From Paragyromitra xinjiangensis (taxonomy: Eukaryota; Ascomycota; Pezizomycetes; Pezizales; Discinaceae): 64,000 nucleotides of DNA. Both the position numbers and the translations under genes were made by a program. The stretch lies in the NCBI GenBank assembly GCA_038503065.1, contig JBCAMK010000008.1, positions 372,001-436,000 on the forward strand, written 5' to 3'. Shown one piece after another: positions 11,368 through 22,642 of this stretch. How positions within the stretch are numbered: the stretch's first letter is position 1; every line of letters starts with the position of its first letter. A model generated the notes under the pieces. That model saw only the letters and a program-made list of their open reading frames with translations, made no database searches and was not told the DNA's origin.

Positions 11368-11615
11368 CATGTACTCGGGTGTAGGGGTAAGTCTGGCGGC
11401 AGGTAGCGGTGCAGCTATTTTCTCAGTGGGCTCAAGCCCGTTTGAATTTCATACTTTTGCCAACTAAATTTGTTTGATGTTTAATACATAGCATTCTTGC
11501 TCCCTTAGACGTTTTTATCAGGCCTCTCAGGGAGTTGTGGAGGGGGAGAAGAAACTGGGATTTCTTACTCGCACCGCCACCTGTCGCCAGACTTACCCCT
11601 ACACCCGAGTACATG
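11368..11615. mobile_element. Second inverted-repeat element abutting the first
   Basis: A 248-bp element whose ends form a 45-bp inverted repeat (11368-11412 against 11571-11615) with two mismatches, starting CATGTACTCGGGTGTAGGGG. TA flanks both ends (11366-11367 and 11616-11617), and the left TA is the same dinucleotide that ends the first element. It has no coding capacity. The long stem would fold strongly as RNA. It is likely a second MITE-like element inserted at, or next to, the first one's target duplication. Confidence 0.6.
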
Positions 11616-14600
11616 TATTTCCCATCGGATTAGCGCCTCATCGATCAGAGGTCACTACCGTCACGGTTACTTTTTGCTTGGTAGACACTTCTTTTATGGA
11701 ACAACATCACACATCCATTCTGTACCTAATAGATTAGGTTTATCATTGGAAGGATTTAGTAATACCCGAAGACGGCTTCCTCAGGCATGAAGATCATCCC
11801 TGAGATCCGATTTAGTTTGACAGGCATACACAAATGTCTTCGACATAACCCCTCCCAAGCAGCTATATCGATATAACCGCAGGCTCGCCCCACCCTCCAA
11901 ATATTAAATCCATAGTATCAGCCCTACTTAAAACTAAATTTTTGGATTGAGTCTAGCACATTCGTCACGATTAAGAAACCCTAAATAAAATAGAAGTCAT
12001 CACACATGCCCAGGCAGAACCTAAGTAAATAACTTATTGGTGAAGGTACATGTAGTATTTGTAATTTCTGTAGATGCATATATATGCTCAAAACTCCGTA
12101 GTGTATTACCCGTGCAAGTCCCAGGGGAGATTTATTACCCGCCCAAGAGGAGATTCTGAATACATTTACAGCTGTGGAATTCCGTGTTCAATTGGGATTT
12201 CGCATAAGCATGAGTGTTTAGGTTTTATTGTTAGGATATGTTGACTTGAGAAATTAAATGATCCGGGTCATAGACTGCGTCTCTCCAACAGGTATTTCTA
12301 GCTTCTAGCTTAGAGACGCGTCAGGTTCTATTCTTACAGTTCTGATAGACTTAGCATACAAACTACCTGATTATGCCCCAACCATGTAAGCGTTATTACA
12401 ATCCCCTGTATTAACCCTTCCTGTAGGGCCTCGGGCTACAGCCTAGGTGCAAGACACTGGAGACCGTGAAGCACAGAGGCAAGGCACAGAGGTGAGTGTA
12501 TATCGGGTATGAAGATTATGGCGACAAGAAGGGGGAGGCCAAGTATAACTCCATGGGGTGCTCGAGTTTTGAGCTTCCCCAGAAGTAATGAATCTACTCG
12601 TATCTTATTCGAGAATCGTTCATGATAGTGTGATATTTAAGGATAACTGCAACGAAAATCGAAATATATCCGAATCACTATCCTAAAAAATGCAACATGT
12701 GTGCTTAGTCTCGTGCCCATGTTGCAGTCGCCCGGATTTTTTCAATACTTGGTGTTTAAAATCTGGATTCTCCCTATGGGAAAAATCGCGCTAACTACCC
12801 AAAATAAATAGCGATTTTCCCAAAAGGTCTGGAATGTGTGCTATGCATGACAAGAAAGATCGAGAAATCGGGTCACTTCTTTGTTGTTTATTCCCCATTC
12901 TTTTTCTTTCTCTCTTTCGGGCTCGTGCTTTCGTGCTTCTTAGGCTCTCCTATAGATTCTATTTCCTCCACCTCCTGTTGTCTTCTCCAACTCTCTAGGT
13001 CTCACAGTTTCTGCTAGCTCTTGAAAATTTATATTTGCTGCTTTCCCCGCCTCCGTTAATTCTTCTACCGCTCCCGTCACCTTCTATAACTCCTACTACT
13101 TCTCATTTCTCGTAGCGATAGGTGGGCATAACAGCTTGCTTACCAGAGGTGAAAGCCTTCCTATACAACTATTCGACTAGTAGAATTCGAAAAGGCTCTA
13201 CAAAACGGCCCTCCGGTCTCTCAAGGCAGCTCTGCATCGCCCAAATACCCGCCAAAAAATCCAAAAATTATCGGCAAGCCGGGACCACGAGCAAAATAGA
13301 AGGCCTTATAGGTAATGGATAACAACTACGTCGAGCACCACCGTGAAGCATATTTATCTCTAACAGAAAACCACTTAATGAATTCATCATCATCATCATC
13401 TAATAGAAAACCTATATGTTGTAAAAGCTCGATTGATTGCTTGATTGCTAGAGCAGGCTGCGCCTGCTCTCTATATATCACGATCTCGTACCCACAAAGG
13501 TTCACATACTATTCCCATTCCCGAGGCTCCGCCGAGCCTCTGCCCGAGCCTCTGCCCGAGACCTCCGAACCAAGTCACGGAGTCCAGACATATTAGGAAG
13601 TAATATCCAACACTATAGCTTAAGCTTAAGGCGAGTGACTTCTGGTGAATGGCGCTACTGCGATTTTATCCACTTTTGTTTATTTAATTAGACATATAAA
13701 ACACCTACGGTACCCGATTTCAATGAGGGAATTTTAACATCTTGCTCCTGGGTAGATCTTCTAAGTAAGCTGCTGTTGGAATGCTGCCTCTTAGACACCT
13801 GCAAACATGGGCCTTGCTCAGGAGGCCGTCAGCATAGCCCGCAGTGGCAACCGCCATCTAAACTGGCCAATTGCTTGTAAACTGGACGCATAAAGGTAAA
13901 ACTCGGAGTAAATTAAGGGCTGTATTTAACCCGACCACGCTAGTCGCCTGGTGCATTAGGTAGATAGGACTCGCACAAGGCGAGGCGACCTAGGAGCACA
14001 AAGTGGTAGCTGAAGAAAAAACCAGGAGAGGAAACAGCTTGGCAGTTCTCAAACAGAGCCACCATCGAATAAATCAAGTGCATGCAGCTCAATTCGTAAG
14101 AATGGGATACCCACATTGGACGTGTCAAGCGCTTTGGATACACCCGAGGCGGTGGCGCTTGTGCCGCCTCCTGCAGTGCTACACTACAAAAGTTAATTTC
14201 CAAGATTAAGATTAAGCAAATACATACCCTACATTACAATTCAACATGACATTGGTCTTCATACGTGTAACCATTCAGGTGAGAGCTATAAACCCAGCGC
14301 AAGGGACCTGACGCCTTTTCACTATCTTGCTTATGGTATACGTATATTCAGTGGGAAATAACTAGAAGTTATGTCTTTTTATGGAAAACAATATTAATAT
14401 TTTTCTTGAGGTAATTCTACGGAACTGAAATTGTAACTGGGAATTAAGACCTCCAATCCAAGACTATGAATTGTTAGTGGTGATCAACTTGCTAAGCTCC
14501 TTTCTAAAACGATACGCTCCCAGGCAATCGCGAATGCCCGACCTGTGCCTAGTGCGCCTGCGCCTGCGCCTGCAGCACTATGCATATCTTCGACGCTCTC

Positions 14601-15034
14601 AATATCCTCTGACTCATAGCAGAGCGTCCCTTCAGGCGGGGTAGGTTCTGCAGAACTGTTGGATGGGGTAATGTCTCTCCGTGTAACGACCTCAGCCCAC
14701 CCTCACCTAGTCATGCTGATGGATTAATTGGTCAATTCGTGCTTATAAGTTATCTCTGCCTTAGGTACATGTGGTTAATCTTCTAAGACCTTGGACTGTC
14801 CTCGCCGCTGAGATACAGCCTACCAACCTCATCAATTTGTAGTGTCTAGCTGCCTTCGCGCTATAATTATCAGAAAGTGAGAGGCCCTTCAATTCTATAA
14901 AGCCTTGCCATGCTATTATGTTCCCCGATGGTTTAAATCCATCCCATCACTCTTGGAAAAACTCAATTTCCAGTCCTTAAACACTTTTACTTCCAGCTGT
15001 CCTCCAACTCCAAAGCACATCCACACTAGCTAAA

Positions 15035-15356
15035 ATGGACGCCGAAGATGACTACAACCAAAACCCAGAATTCGAAGTAAATGAGACCGTTGAAGATCCG
15101 CAAAACGTAGGTTGGCCTGCTAAATACTAAACCCTCGCCCAACGGAAAATATTTCTAACCCATCGACCTTTAGGAGGAGCAAGATGAACTCCCACCCACT
15201 GACGGCTGGGACGAAGCAGCGGGCACTTACCCGGCAGATCAAGCTGATATTCCTCCGGTATACGCCCCTAGTTCAATTTTCGGGGATGGCCAGGTTGAAC
15301 TAATAAAATTGCTAGCAATTCGCTCAAAGTACTACCAAAGGAAAGAAACCGACTAA
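15035..15356 (+). CDS. Small acidic hypothetical protein
   Basis: Two exons, 15035-15106 and 15174-15356, give 84 residues. The protein is rich in Asp/Glu (starting MDAEDDYNQNPEFEV) and has the segment DGWDEAAGTYPADQADIPP before a short basic C-terminus. Support comes from a clean GTAGGT..TTTAG intron with a CTAAC-like site and from an A-rich start context (TAAAATGG) after a pyrimidine-rich leader. No domain was recognised. It could be a short real gene or the remnant of a longer one; no homologue comes to mind. Confidence 0.4.
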
Positions 15357-16249
15357 GCCAGAGCTAGTCAACTCTGCCAATAGGGCTCAGGTTAAGCCAG
15401 CGAACGTAAAATAAGTTGTTAGCAATAGCTACCAACTCACCGCTCGCGGGATGGAAATATATGGGGCACGGCTCGGAGGAATGGTTTAGGGGAGAGTTTA
15501 GTAGGGGAGAGTTTAGTAGGGGAGAGTTTAGTAGGGGATAATAAAGCTCATGTACTGCCATCAAAAGAAATGAAGAGCAGAATCTTTAAAGCTTTTCGAG
15601 TGAATATCATGCGATCGAGTAACTTCCGTGCTACGTACTGGATGAACGCTTGAGCACTCTTTCAGACCCCGTAAACGCCAGAAATACCCCACTCCTTCTT
15701 TCTTATCACTGCCCAGGATCTTACATGGTCTAGCCTCAAAATTATGGATACCAGTGACGAATTCTAAAGTTATAGCATAAATGACAAAACAAAACTTCAA
15801 ACAGTCAATGAATGCCGCTTTCAGCTCCCACTTTTCTTTCTTTTCTCTCGGAGCCCGTAGAGTGATTCCTGCTAATTGTATAATAACTGAAATCACGGGT
15901 GTACGGAGCTGCGAATCAAAGGCAACCGTATTGCCCACGGGTTCCTAAATCTGCACAGTAACTTTGAGTAAATACATGATGGAGAGTCACCCTTGTCGTT
16001 GATCTCGCTAGCTAGCCCAAAGCCATGGTAATTTTTGGGGGCCACGGTAGGCATTTGGGAAGACTTAGGAAGTCTGGGATCGATGCACATTGCCAACGAT
16101 TTCAGGATGCTAATTCAGTGGAGCAACGGAGCACCACACCTAGTCATAGGTTGGGGCACCAATTATCACTCGTTACACGCTTACAAACCAACTTAGGGGA
16201 GAAAAACACACATTTGATATCATTAATAATTTACACGCTTGTTGATCTT
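15357..16249. other. Region between the small acidic gene and SSADH
   Basis: Contains a 15-bp tandem repeat (listed separately) and overlapping minus-strand frames of 66-125 codons at 15364-16096. These frames show no recognisable domain and no consistent splice path, so I leave them unannotated. The right end holds the 3' flank of the SSADH gene. Confidence 0.45.
15489..15538. repeat. 15-bp tandem repeat, about 3.3 copies
   Basis: The unit GGGGAGAGTTTAGTA is repeated three times exactly from 15489 to 15533, followed by a partial fourth unit. Being a multiple of three, it keeps the minus-strand frame open as a Pro-Leu-Leu-Asn-Ser repeat, but that frame has no other support as a gene. Confidence 0.85.
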
Positions 16250-17981
16250 TTAACCCTGAAGACCGCCAATTCCCCCAAACGTAATACTCTTGACAACCGT
16301 GTACTCATCAATTCCATACTTACTTCCCTCTCTCCCGAATCCGCTTTCCTTTACTCCGCCGAAAGGTGATGCAACATCAGATACCATACCAGTGTTCACA
16401 CCAACCATGCCCACTATTCTTACTGTCAATCCGTGATCCCTTGTCGGAGGGATATATGGGGTCATTCAAGATGGGTCTGAAAGTCAGAGACTCGTAACAT
16501 ACCTTCCAGCGCCTCCGCGACTCTCCAAATTCGCCCCATATCAGAGCTAAAGAAGTAACCCGCCAAACCGACTTCAGAGTCGTTTGCTAGCTCGACAACT
16601 TCCTTCTCGGTCTTAAACCTAAAGATAGCGGCGAGGGGACCAAACGTTTCTTCAGAATGAATTCGCATATCCTTCGTCATTCCGGTGATGACAGTGGGCT
16701 GGTAGAAATGAGGACCTATGTCTTCAAGATGCTTGCCCCCGACGAGGACTTCTGCGCCCTTGCTGAGTGCGTCATTGACGTGTTGCTGGACTTTGCCAAC
16801 TGCACGCTCATGAATAAGAGGACCGTGCGTGTTACCGACGTCATACCCGCTGCCCACCTTGAAGCCGCTAACCTTCTCTGCGAGTTTAGACGCGAAGGCG
16901 TCGTGGACGCCATCCTGTACGTAGAGCCTGTTTGCACATACACACGTCTGCCCGCTGTTTCTAAATTTACACGAAACGGCTGCGGCGACAGCTGCGTCTA
17001 CGTCCGCATCGTCAAACACAATAAACGGTGCGTTTCCACCCAGTTCAAAACTGAGTTTTTTCAGTGTGCTTGAGCACTGTTTCATCAAGAGCTTTCCAAT
17101 GTTGGTCGAACCCGTGAACGAAATTTTCTTGATGATGGGATTTGTGCACAGCTCTTCGCCTAGCGCAGCAGTACCTGTAGATGCAGTCACGACATTAATG
17201 ACCCCCGGCGGTATACCCGCGCGATTCGCAAGTTCAGCAAGTGCGAGCGAGGTCAGCGGGGTTTCAGAGGGGGCCTTAGTGACGATAGTGCAGCCGGCTG
17301 CGAGGGCTGGTCCCATTTTACGAGTGATCATCGCGGCGGGGAAGTTCCATGGAGTAATGAGACCGCAGACGCCGACAGGCTGACGAACTGTCACGATGCG
17401 GTTGCCGCGCAGAGACGATGGGATAGTGTCTCCGTACATCCGGGGCGCTTCCTCGGCAAACCATTCTAGGAAGCTTGCAGCGTATGCGACTTCACTTCGG
17501 GCGTCGGCGAGAGGTTTGCCATTTTCCCAAGTAATTAAGGTGGCTAGATCTTCTTGGTTCTCCATTATGAGCTCGTACCATTTTCGGAGCATCTTTGCGC
17601 GCTCGCGGGGAACTGTATTGCGGAAGGCTTTGAAGGCTTCAGCTGCGGCATTGATGGCGGTTTTTGTCTCTTCGACGGAGAGTTCTGGGACGGAGGCGAT
17701 TGGTTTAGTGGATGCTGGGTCGGTTACCTCGAAAGTTTTGCCAGAAGAAGCTTGAACGAATTTGCCATTTATGAAAGCGGCTTCGATTAGAAGGGATTTA
17801 TCTTTCAGCTGAGGGGTGACATGTTAGTAGTTGCGCTTGTTACTAACGAGGGGGTGCGAAAACATACAGGTGGAACAACATGCGTTGACATCGACATTTT
17901 GACCACCTTGAAACTATTTGGAGGCTGGAAATTGGAAAGAACGGGTAAACGAGCTGAGGAACGAGAAAATAGACGCAACAT
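16250..17981 (-). CDS. UGA2: Succinate-semialdehyde dehydrogenase [NAD(P)+]
   Basis: Three exons, complement of 16250-16413, 16503-17808 and 17868-17981, give 527 residues. The enzyme oxidises succinate semialdehyde to succinate, the last step of the GABA shunt. The aldehyde dehydrogenase fold is complete: [12 protein letters not shown] (cofactor site), FTGSTNIGK, catalytic Glu in [10 protein letters not shown] (about residue 292), catalytic Cys in [11 protein letters not shown] (about 324), and the C-terminal block [26 protein letters not shown] typical of SSADH. The first 38 residues ([15 protein letters not shown]..) look like a mitochondrial presequence, whereas the yeast Uga2 enzyme is regarded as cytosolic. 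Introns of 59 and 89 nt restore all motifs. GATA-type sites lie upstream at 18162-18196. Shares an upstream region with the divergent SSC1. Confidence 0.93.
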
Positions 17982-18161
17982 TATGAATGGTATATTTCTC
18001 ACGGTGGATATCGATGGTGCGGGGCAAAGCTCACTAAGGCAGTGGTGGAACTGTAGTTGTCCATGAAGCGGGAGGTTTGGGTTGTGCAGTGAGACCAACC
18101 GAGGGATACGCAAATTATTACGACATCGACCACTGGTGGACCTGCGCAGGGGCGATCATGG

Positions 18162-18196
18162 TTATCTTATCAACCTCGGTACCCGATAGGGATAAG
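18162..18196. promoter_or_regulatory. Cluster of GATA-type sites, including GATAAGAT, upstream of SSADH
   Basis: On the minus strand, 18171-18162 reads GATAAGATAA, two overlapping GATAA cores, and GATAAG occurs on the plus strand at 18191-18196. They lie 180-215 bp upstream of the SSADH start. GABA-shunt genes in fungi are often under nitrogen control by GATA factors, so a nitrogen-regulatory role is plausible. The GATAAGAT octamer also links this promoter to those of COX10, MEF1 and ISM1. Confidence 0.45.
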
Positions 18197-18924
18197 CGGC
18201 GGGCCAGACTTTAGTTGCGGAAGGGTTAGGGTGCGATGTTCTTTGTTTTTTCTCAGGCACGAGGACAGGTAGTGCGGTTCAGAAGTATTAGGTAGTGAGT
18301 TCTTAAGAGTGGAAGCAAGAGCGTACCAATTGAAAATTACCGACGAGGTATATGATTTACGCGGGGTCGTGATTTTTTTTAATAATGAATTTATTCTAGA
18401 AAACATGCAACTACATATATTTCCTAAAAAAGGATAGACCCTTTATGAGTACATGGATTCATCCTACGGGGGTCGTGAATCCTCAGGCCCTCAGGCACTA
18501 GGCCGCCAATTCTCATCATCGATGTAACTAATCACAACGAAACATCAGGAAGCTTCAAGAACCTTTTCGTATACGTAGTAATTTCTTATGCCCTACAGCC
18601 CAATTACCGGTTTTGAGAATTCACCGGCGCGGGCATGCGCGGGAGCATCTCTGCCTCATAATGCTGAAGAATCCGCCGAGTGACGTTTCATGATAATTAA
18701 AAAGAAACAAATTCCATGAAGCTGATTGGTTAAACATATGGAAACACCGGTCTATCCCCCTCGCAAAACAGGTCATTTGAGTAAAAAACTCTTCTTCACC
18801 GCCGCATGGTGCAAATTTTTACATTTCAACATGTTCCCAAAGGCCCAGGCCACAGGTGTGGCGGAGATTCCAGTGGATTCTGTCAGCACCTGGGCACTCT
18901 TCCTCTTTCGGTTTCGGCACCCAC

Positions 18925-18961
18925 GAAAATTGGCGAAATTTTTTCTGCGACCGGAAACTTC
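18925..18961 (+). promoter_or_regulatory. Candidate heat-shock elements upstream of SSC1
   Basis: GAA at 18925 and 18935 (10 nt apart) and an exact GAAnnTTC at 18954-18961 lie 165-205 bp before the SSC1 start. Another TTC is at 18943-18945. Heat-shock factor binds alternating nGAAn units; here the units are not all in one 5-nt register, so the match is partial. A role fits an HSP70 gene. Confidence 0.4.
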
Positions 18962-19128
18962 ATAAGGTCATCAATCCCCCACCAACCCACCCTCTCTCCA
19001 TCCCATCTCTTCATCTTCCTCTACAACCCGCTGCAATCTTTCTTGATCAATCCTCTGTCACAGGTTGATCTTCGTAAAAAGAAAGCTTTCGATCCTCTCT
19101 CTCTTGAAATAATTAGATAACCGTCGCT

Positions 19129-21436
19129 ATGGTTCTCTCAAGAATTGCACGCACAGTTAGTATTTCGTCACTGGTTTTTTTTACTCCAGTAGAGTCATTT
19201 TAAACAACGATACTGATAGATTTGTGAATATAGCTTCCGCGGGCTGCTCCGGCTTTGCGGACCTTTGCCAGACCCAATGCCGTCCGCCCACCAATGTCTG
19301 CCTTTGCGCGGTTCAACTCTACAGAGCCAAAGGTTCAAGGGCAGGTCATTGGTATTGATTTGGGTAAGTTTTCGGGTTACCCTCGAGATTTCTTTCTGTA
19401 GAGGCATAAGGGATTCGAAACTCAAAATTGCAATGGCTAACTGATTAGGAACAACAAACTCTGCCGTGTCTGTAATGGAGGGCAAAGTACCCCGAGTGAT
19501 TGAGAACTCCGAGGGTGAGAAAAATACTTTTTACCTAACCCATAAGCAAACTGCTAACTAAAACTCAGGTGCCCGTACAACTCCTTCGGTAGTTGCTTTC
19601 ACCCAGGACGGCGAACGTCTCGTCGGTATCGCTGCTAAGCGTCAGGCTGTTGTCAACCCTGAGAACACCCTCTTTGCCACGAAGCGTCTGATTGGACGAA
19701 AATTCACCGATGCCGAGGTGCAAAAGGATATCCAGCAAGTCCCCTTCAAGATCGTCCAGCATACCAATGGTGATGCTTGGGTTGAGGCTCGTGGGCAGAA
19801 GTATTCTCCTTCTCAGGTTGGGGGTTTCGTCCTGAACAAGATGAAGGAGACCGCCGAGGCGTACCTCAGCAAGCCTATTAAGAATGCTGTCGTTACTGTC
19901 CCGGCGTACTTTAACGACTCTCAACGTCAGGCTACCAAGGATGCTGGTCAGATTGCTGGGTTGAATGTTCTCCGTGTGGTTAACGAGCCAACTGCCGCTG
20001 CACTGGCGTACGGTCTTGATAAGGACCAGGACCGCGTTGTTGCCGTCTTCGATCTTGGTGGTGGTACTTTCGATGTGTCAATTCTAGAGATTCAGAAGGG
20101 CGTGTTCGAGGTAAAGTCAACCAACGGAGATACACATCTCGGTGGTGAAGATTTCGACATTGTTCTTGTCCGCCACCTCGTCCAGCAATTCAAGAAGGAC
20201 TCCGGTATCGATCTATCCGGTGACCGCATGGCCATTCAACGTATCCGTGAGGCCGCTGAGAAGGCGAAGATGGAGCTCTCCTCAACTCTTCAAACCGATA
20301 TCAACCTTCCTTTCATCACTGCTGATGCCTCAGGACCTAAGCACATTAACTCCAAATTGACCCGTGCTCAATTCGAGGCTCTCGTTGACCCCTTGATCCA
20401 GAAGACCCTTGAGCCTTCCCGCAAGGCCCTTAAGGATGCTGGTCTCAAGGCTTCTGATATTCAGGAGGTTATCCTCGTCGGTGGGATGACCCGTATGCCT
20501 AAGGTTGCTGAGACTGTCAAGAGTGTCTTTGGACGTGATCCTGCCAAGTCTGTCAACCCCGATGAGGCTGTATCTATTGGTGCCGCTATCCAGGGTGCTG
20601 TCCTTGCTGGTGAGGTTATGGATGTCCTACTCCTCGACGTCACCCCACTGTCACTCGGTATCGAAACTCTTGGTGGTGTCTTCACTCGTCTGATCAACCG
20701 CAACACCACTATCCCAACTAAGAAATCGCAGGGTAAGTCACAATTCCCCTATATTCTCCGTCTTTTGCTATAAACCATATGTTAACCAACTTCTCCAGTC
20801 TTCTCTACCGCTGCCGACTTCCAGACCGCCGTTGAGATCAAGGTTTACCAGGGAGAGCGTGAGCTTGTCCGCGACAACAAGCTCCTCGGAAACTTCCAGC
20901 TTGTCGGAATCCCACCTGCACACCGCAGTGTCCCCCAGATTGAAGTCACTTTCGACATTGATGCCGACTCAATCGTGCATGTCTCTGCCAAGGACAAGGC
21001 CACCAACAAGGACCAGTCCATTACCATTGCCTCTGGCTCTGGCCTCTCCGACTCTGAGATTCAGTCCATGATCGACGACGCCGAACGTTACCAAGCCGCT
21101 GACCAGGACCGCAAGAATGCCATTGAGGCTGCAAACCGTGCTGACTCAGTTGTGAACGATACCGAGAAGGCACTGAAGGAGTTCGAGGACAAGCTAGACA
21201 AAGCCGAAGCCGACACTATCAAGGAGAAGATCACCGGCCTGCGGGAGTTAGTTGCGAAGGCCCAGTCTGGCGAGGGGTCAGTTACCGCCGAGGAGTTGAA
21301 GGCCCAGACCGACGCTGTCCAGTCTGCGTCATTGACTCTCTTCGACAAGATGCACCGTGCTCGCTCTGAGCAGCAGCAGGCTCCTCCTACTGGTGAGCAG
21401 GGTTCGCAAGGAACCGAGGGAGAGAAGAAGGAATAA
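19129..21436 (+). CDS. SSC1: Mitochondrial HSP70 chaperone (SSC1)
   Basis: Five exons, 19129-19155, 19234-19363, 19449-19514, 19569-20732 and 20799-21436, give 674 residues. SSC1 is the matrix HSP70 that powers protein import and folding. The first about 43 residues are basic and Ala/Arg-rich (MVLSRIART, then [14 protein letters not shown]), a presequence. HSP70 signatures appear in order: [13 protein letters not shown] (built from exons 2 and 3), [39 protein letters not shown] and the peptide-binding domain. The C-terminus is rich in Gln/Gly/Glu (..[14 protein letters not shown]) and lacks the cytosolic EEVD end. The first four exons lie in the 5' end of the gene, and the first exon codes only nine residues. 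Candidate heat-shock elements lie upstream. Confidence 0.96.
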
Positions 21437-22082
21437 ATATAAAGAAAACAAAGGCGTTATGTGGCAATTTTCCCAATGAAGAATGAAAGAATGGTTGTGG
21501 AGCATAATGTGGGTCTGGGGGAAAGGTATTTTTCGGTCACCGGGCTTTTTTTCAAAAAATGGGGGGCTGGGTTTGTTATTAGATGTACGCATATCTTCAT
21601 TCTTCTTCCAGGTTTCTACATCATATCTTCTTTCTCTGCGTATCTTTGGGTCTATTTTTTCTCTTTCCTATTGGTGTGGGGTTTCTCGAACTTTCATTGT
21701 CTATATTTTTTCCTTTTACCTCGGGTTCGTATGGTGTGTTTGCATGTACGTGCGTATCGGCACCTCTACCTTTCGAAGAGGGGTGTCGTTTGTACAAAGT
21801 TCCGAAATGATCTCTCCGCTCTGTAATAATATAAATATTTCTTGACGGAAGATTGATGTGCGGATGCTGTTCCGTGTGTATATTTCGTAGTTCGCGAGCA
21901 ATGGAATGAATCTCGAGTTAGTGAAATTTTGAGGTAAATTGAGATGAGTTTGCTGCTAGCTATTAGAGAGTACCAGGAGTCCATATTTACGTTGTGGATC
22001 TCTCCAACGGCAAGTCCCGTCATCCCCATCCCACCAATTCTTGGCAGCTTTTGAGTTCAACATCCATCTCCCCACGACAACA
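21437..22082. other. 3' flank of SSC1 and upstream region of the small membrane protein
   Basis: T-rich sequence with overlapping plus-strand open frames (21461-21845) that are low-complexity Phe/Leu/Ser translations and not convincing genes. A plausible 3' untranslated region of SSC1. Confidence 0.5.
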
Positions 22083-22360
22083 ATGTCACTCTGGCAGTAC
22101 GTCCCCTCGTTTCTTCTAGGTAAACCAAACTTGCCAAATCCCTAATCTGCCATAGATACTGGAAATCTCTCTCTCCTCGAACACGGCTCCTAGCTGGTGG
22201 CGGTTTAATCATCTACGCGACTAGCATGCAATACCTCACTGATGTCGCAGAGAAGAAATTGAATTTGGTGCCGAAGGAGGAAGATTTTAAGAAGCTAGAG
22301 GAAGTGGTTCCGAGGATCCGGGTTGTTGAGAGGAGGGAGGGGCCGAGTGGGGGCCAGTGA
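22083..22360 (+). CDS. Small single-pass membrane protein, fungal
   Basis: Two exons, 22083-22096 and 22156-22360, give 72 residues. It starts MSLWQYWKSLSPRTR, followed by one hydrophobic segment (LLAGGGLIIYATSMQYL) and a charged C-terminal half (EKKLNLVPKEEDFKKLEEVV then RIRVVERR). The very short first exon (14 nt) is joined by GTACGT..CATAG. Length, one N-proximal membrane span and a charged tail resemble small mitochondrial inner-membrane assembly factors, but I do not recognise the family. It is convergent with the hydrolase gene downstream. Confidence 0.65.
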
Positions 22361-22642
22361 TGCTGGGATGCTATGGTTACGCGTCTATGCAAATTGAGGT
22401 TCTGAGTCGTGTAGGCTGTGTGGTGTTATTGGCATCACTGGTTAGGCCTATGGTGAAGTACTATTTGTTGAACGATTTCGAGATATATGTATTTTTGCAA
22501 GCGGGGAGGATGGTTCCAACTGTCTCAACATGATATCATCCCATCATAAAATTTTGCCTATAACTATCATGCACTCAAAGTATGTATCGTAGAGATATGT
22601 CTATCTCAACAAATCATGGTATATATAACAAAAAAAAGTCCT

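Larger units (their letters stand above)
10420..15034. other. Gene-poor, repeat-bearing stretch
   Basis: About 4.6 kb without a convincing gene. Three inverted-repeat elements occupy 10699-11617 and are listed separately. Beyond them are an imperfect hairpin at 12778-12821, a (TCA)n run near 13382-13401, GC-rich short palindromes near 13450 and 13520-13560 (alternating GAGGCTC/GAGCCTC), and a GCGCCT repeat near 14551-14572. Open frames of 60-93 residues here lack recognisable domains or splice partners. A TACATGTA palindrome lies at 12047. Confidence 0.55.
17982..19128. other. Divergent upstream region of SSADH and SSC1
   Basis: About 1.15 kb between two divergently transcribed mitochondrial-protein genes. 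It holds GATA-type motifs nearer SSADH (18162-18196), a short inverted repeat (GGATTCA/TGAATCC, about 18447-18474), and GAA/TTC heat-shock-like units nearer SSC1 (18925-18961). No gene is supported. Confidence 0.55.

Noticed and set aside
12778..12821. Hairpin GGGAAAAATCGC / GCGATTTTCCC
   Set aside because: Arms differ by one base and no flanking duplication or repeat copy is visible; one such hairpin is expected by chance in a window this size.
13440..13565. GC-rich short palindromes (e.g. GAGCAGG..CCTGCTC, GAGGCTC..GAGCCTC)
   Set aside because: Looked like a possible structured RNA or CRISPR-like repeats, but the units are few, irregular and without spacers; no RNA family is recognisable.
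14003..14209. 68-87 codon frames on both strands
   Set aside because: Mutually overlapping, no domain, no splice support.
14931..14941. GGTTTAAATCC resembling a tRNA B box
   Set aside because: No matching A box or cloverleaf stems upstream at the proper distance. No convincing tRNA gene was found in the window.
15561..16096. Minus-strand frames of 125 and 67 codons
   Set aside because: They overlap in different frames, have no recognisable domain, and I found no consistent intron joining them.
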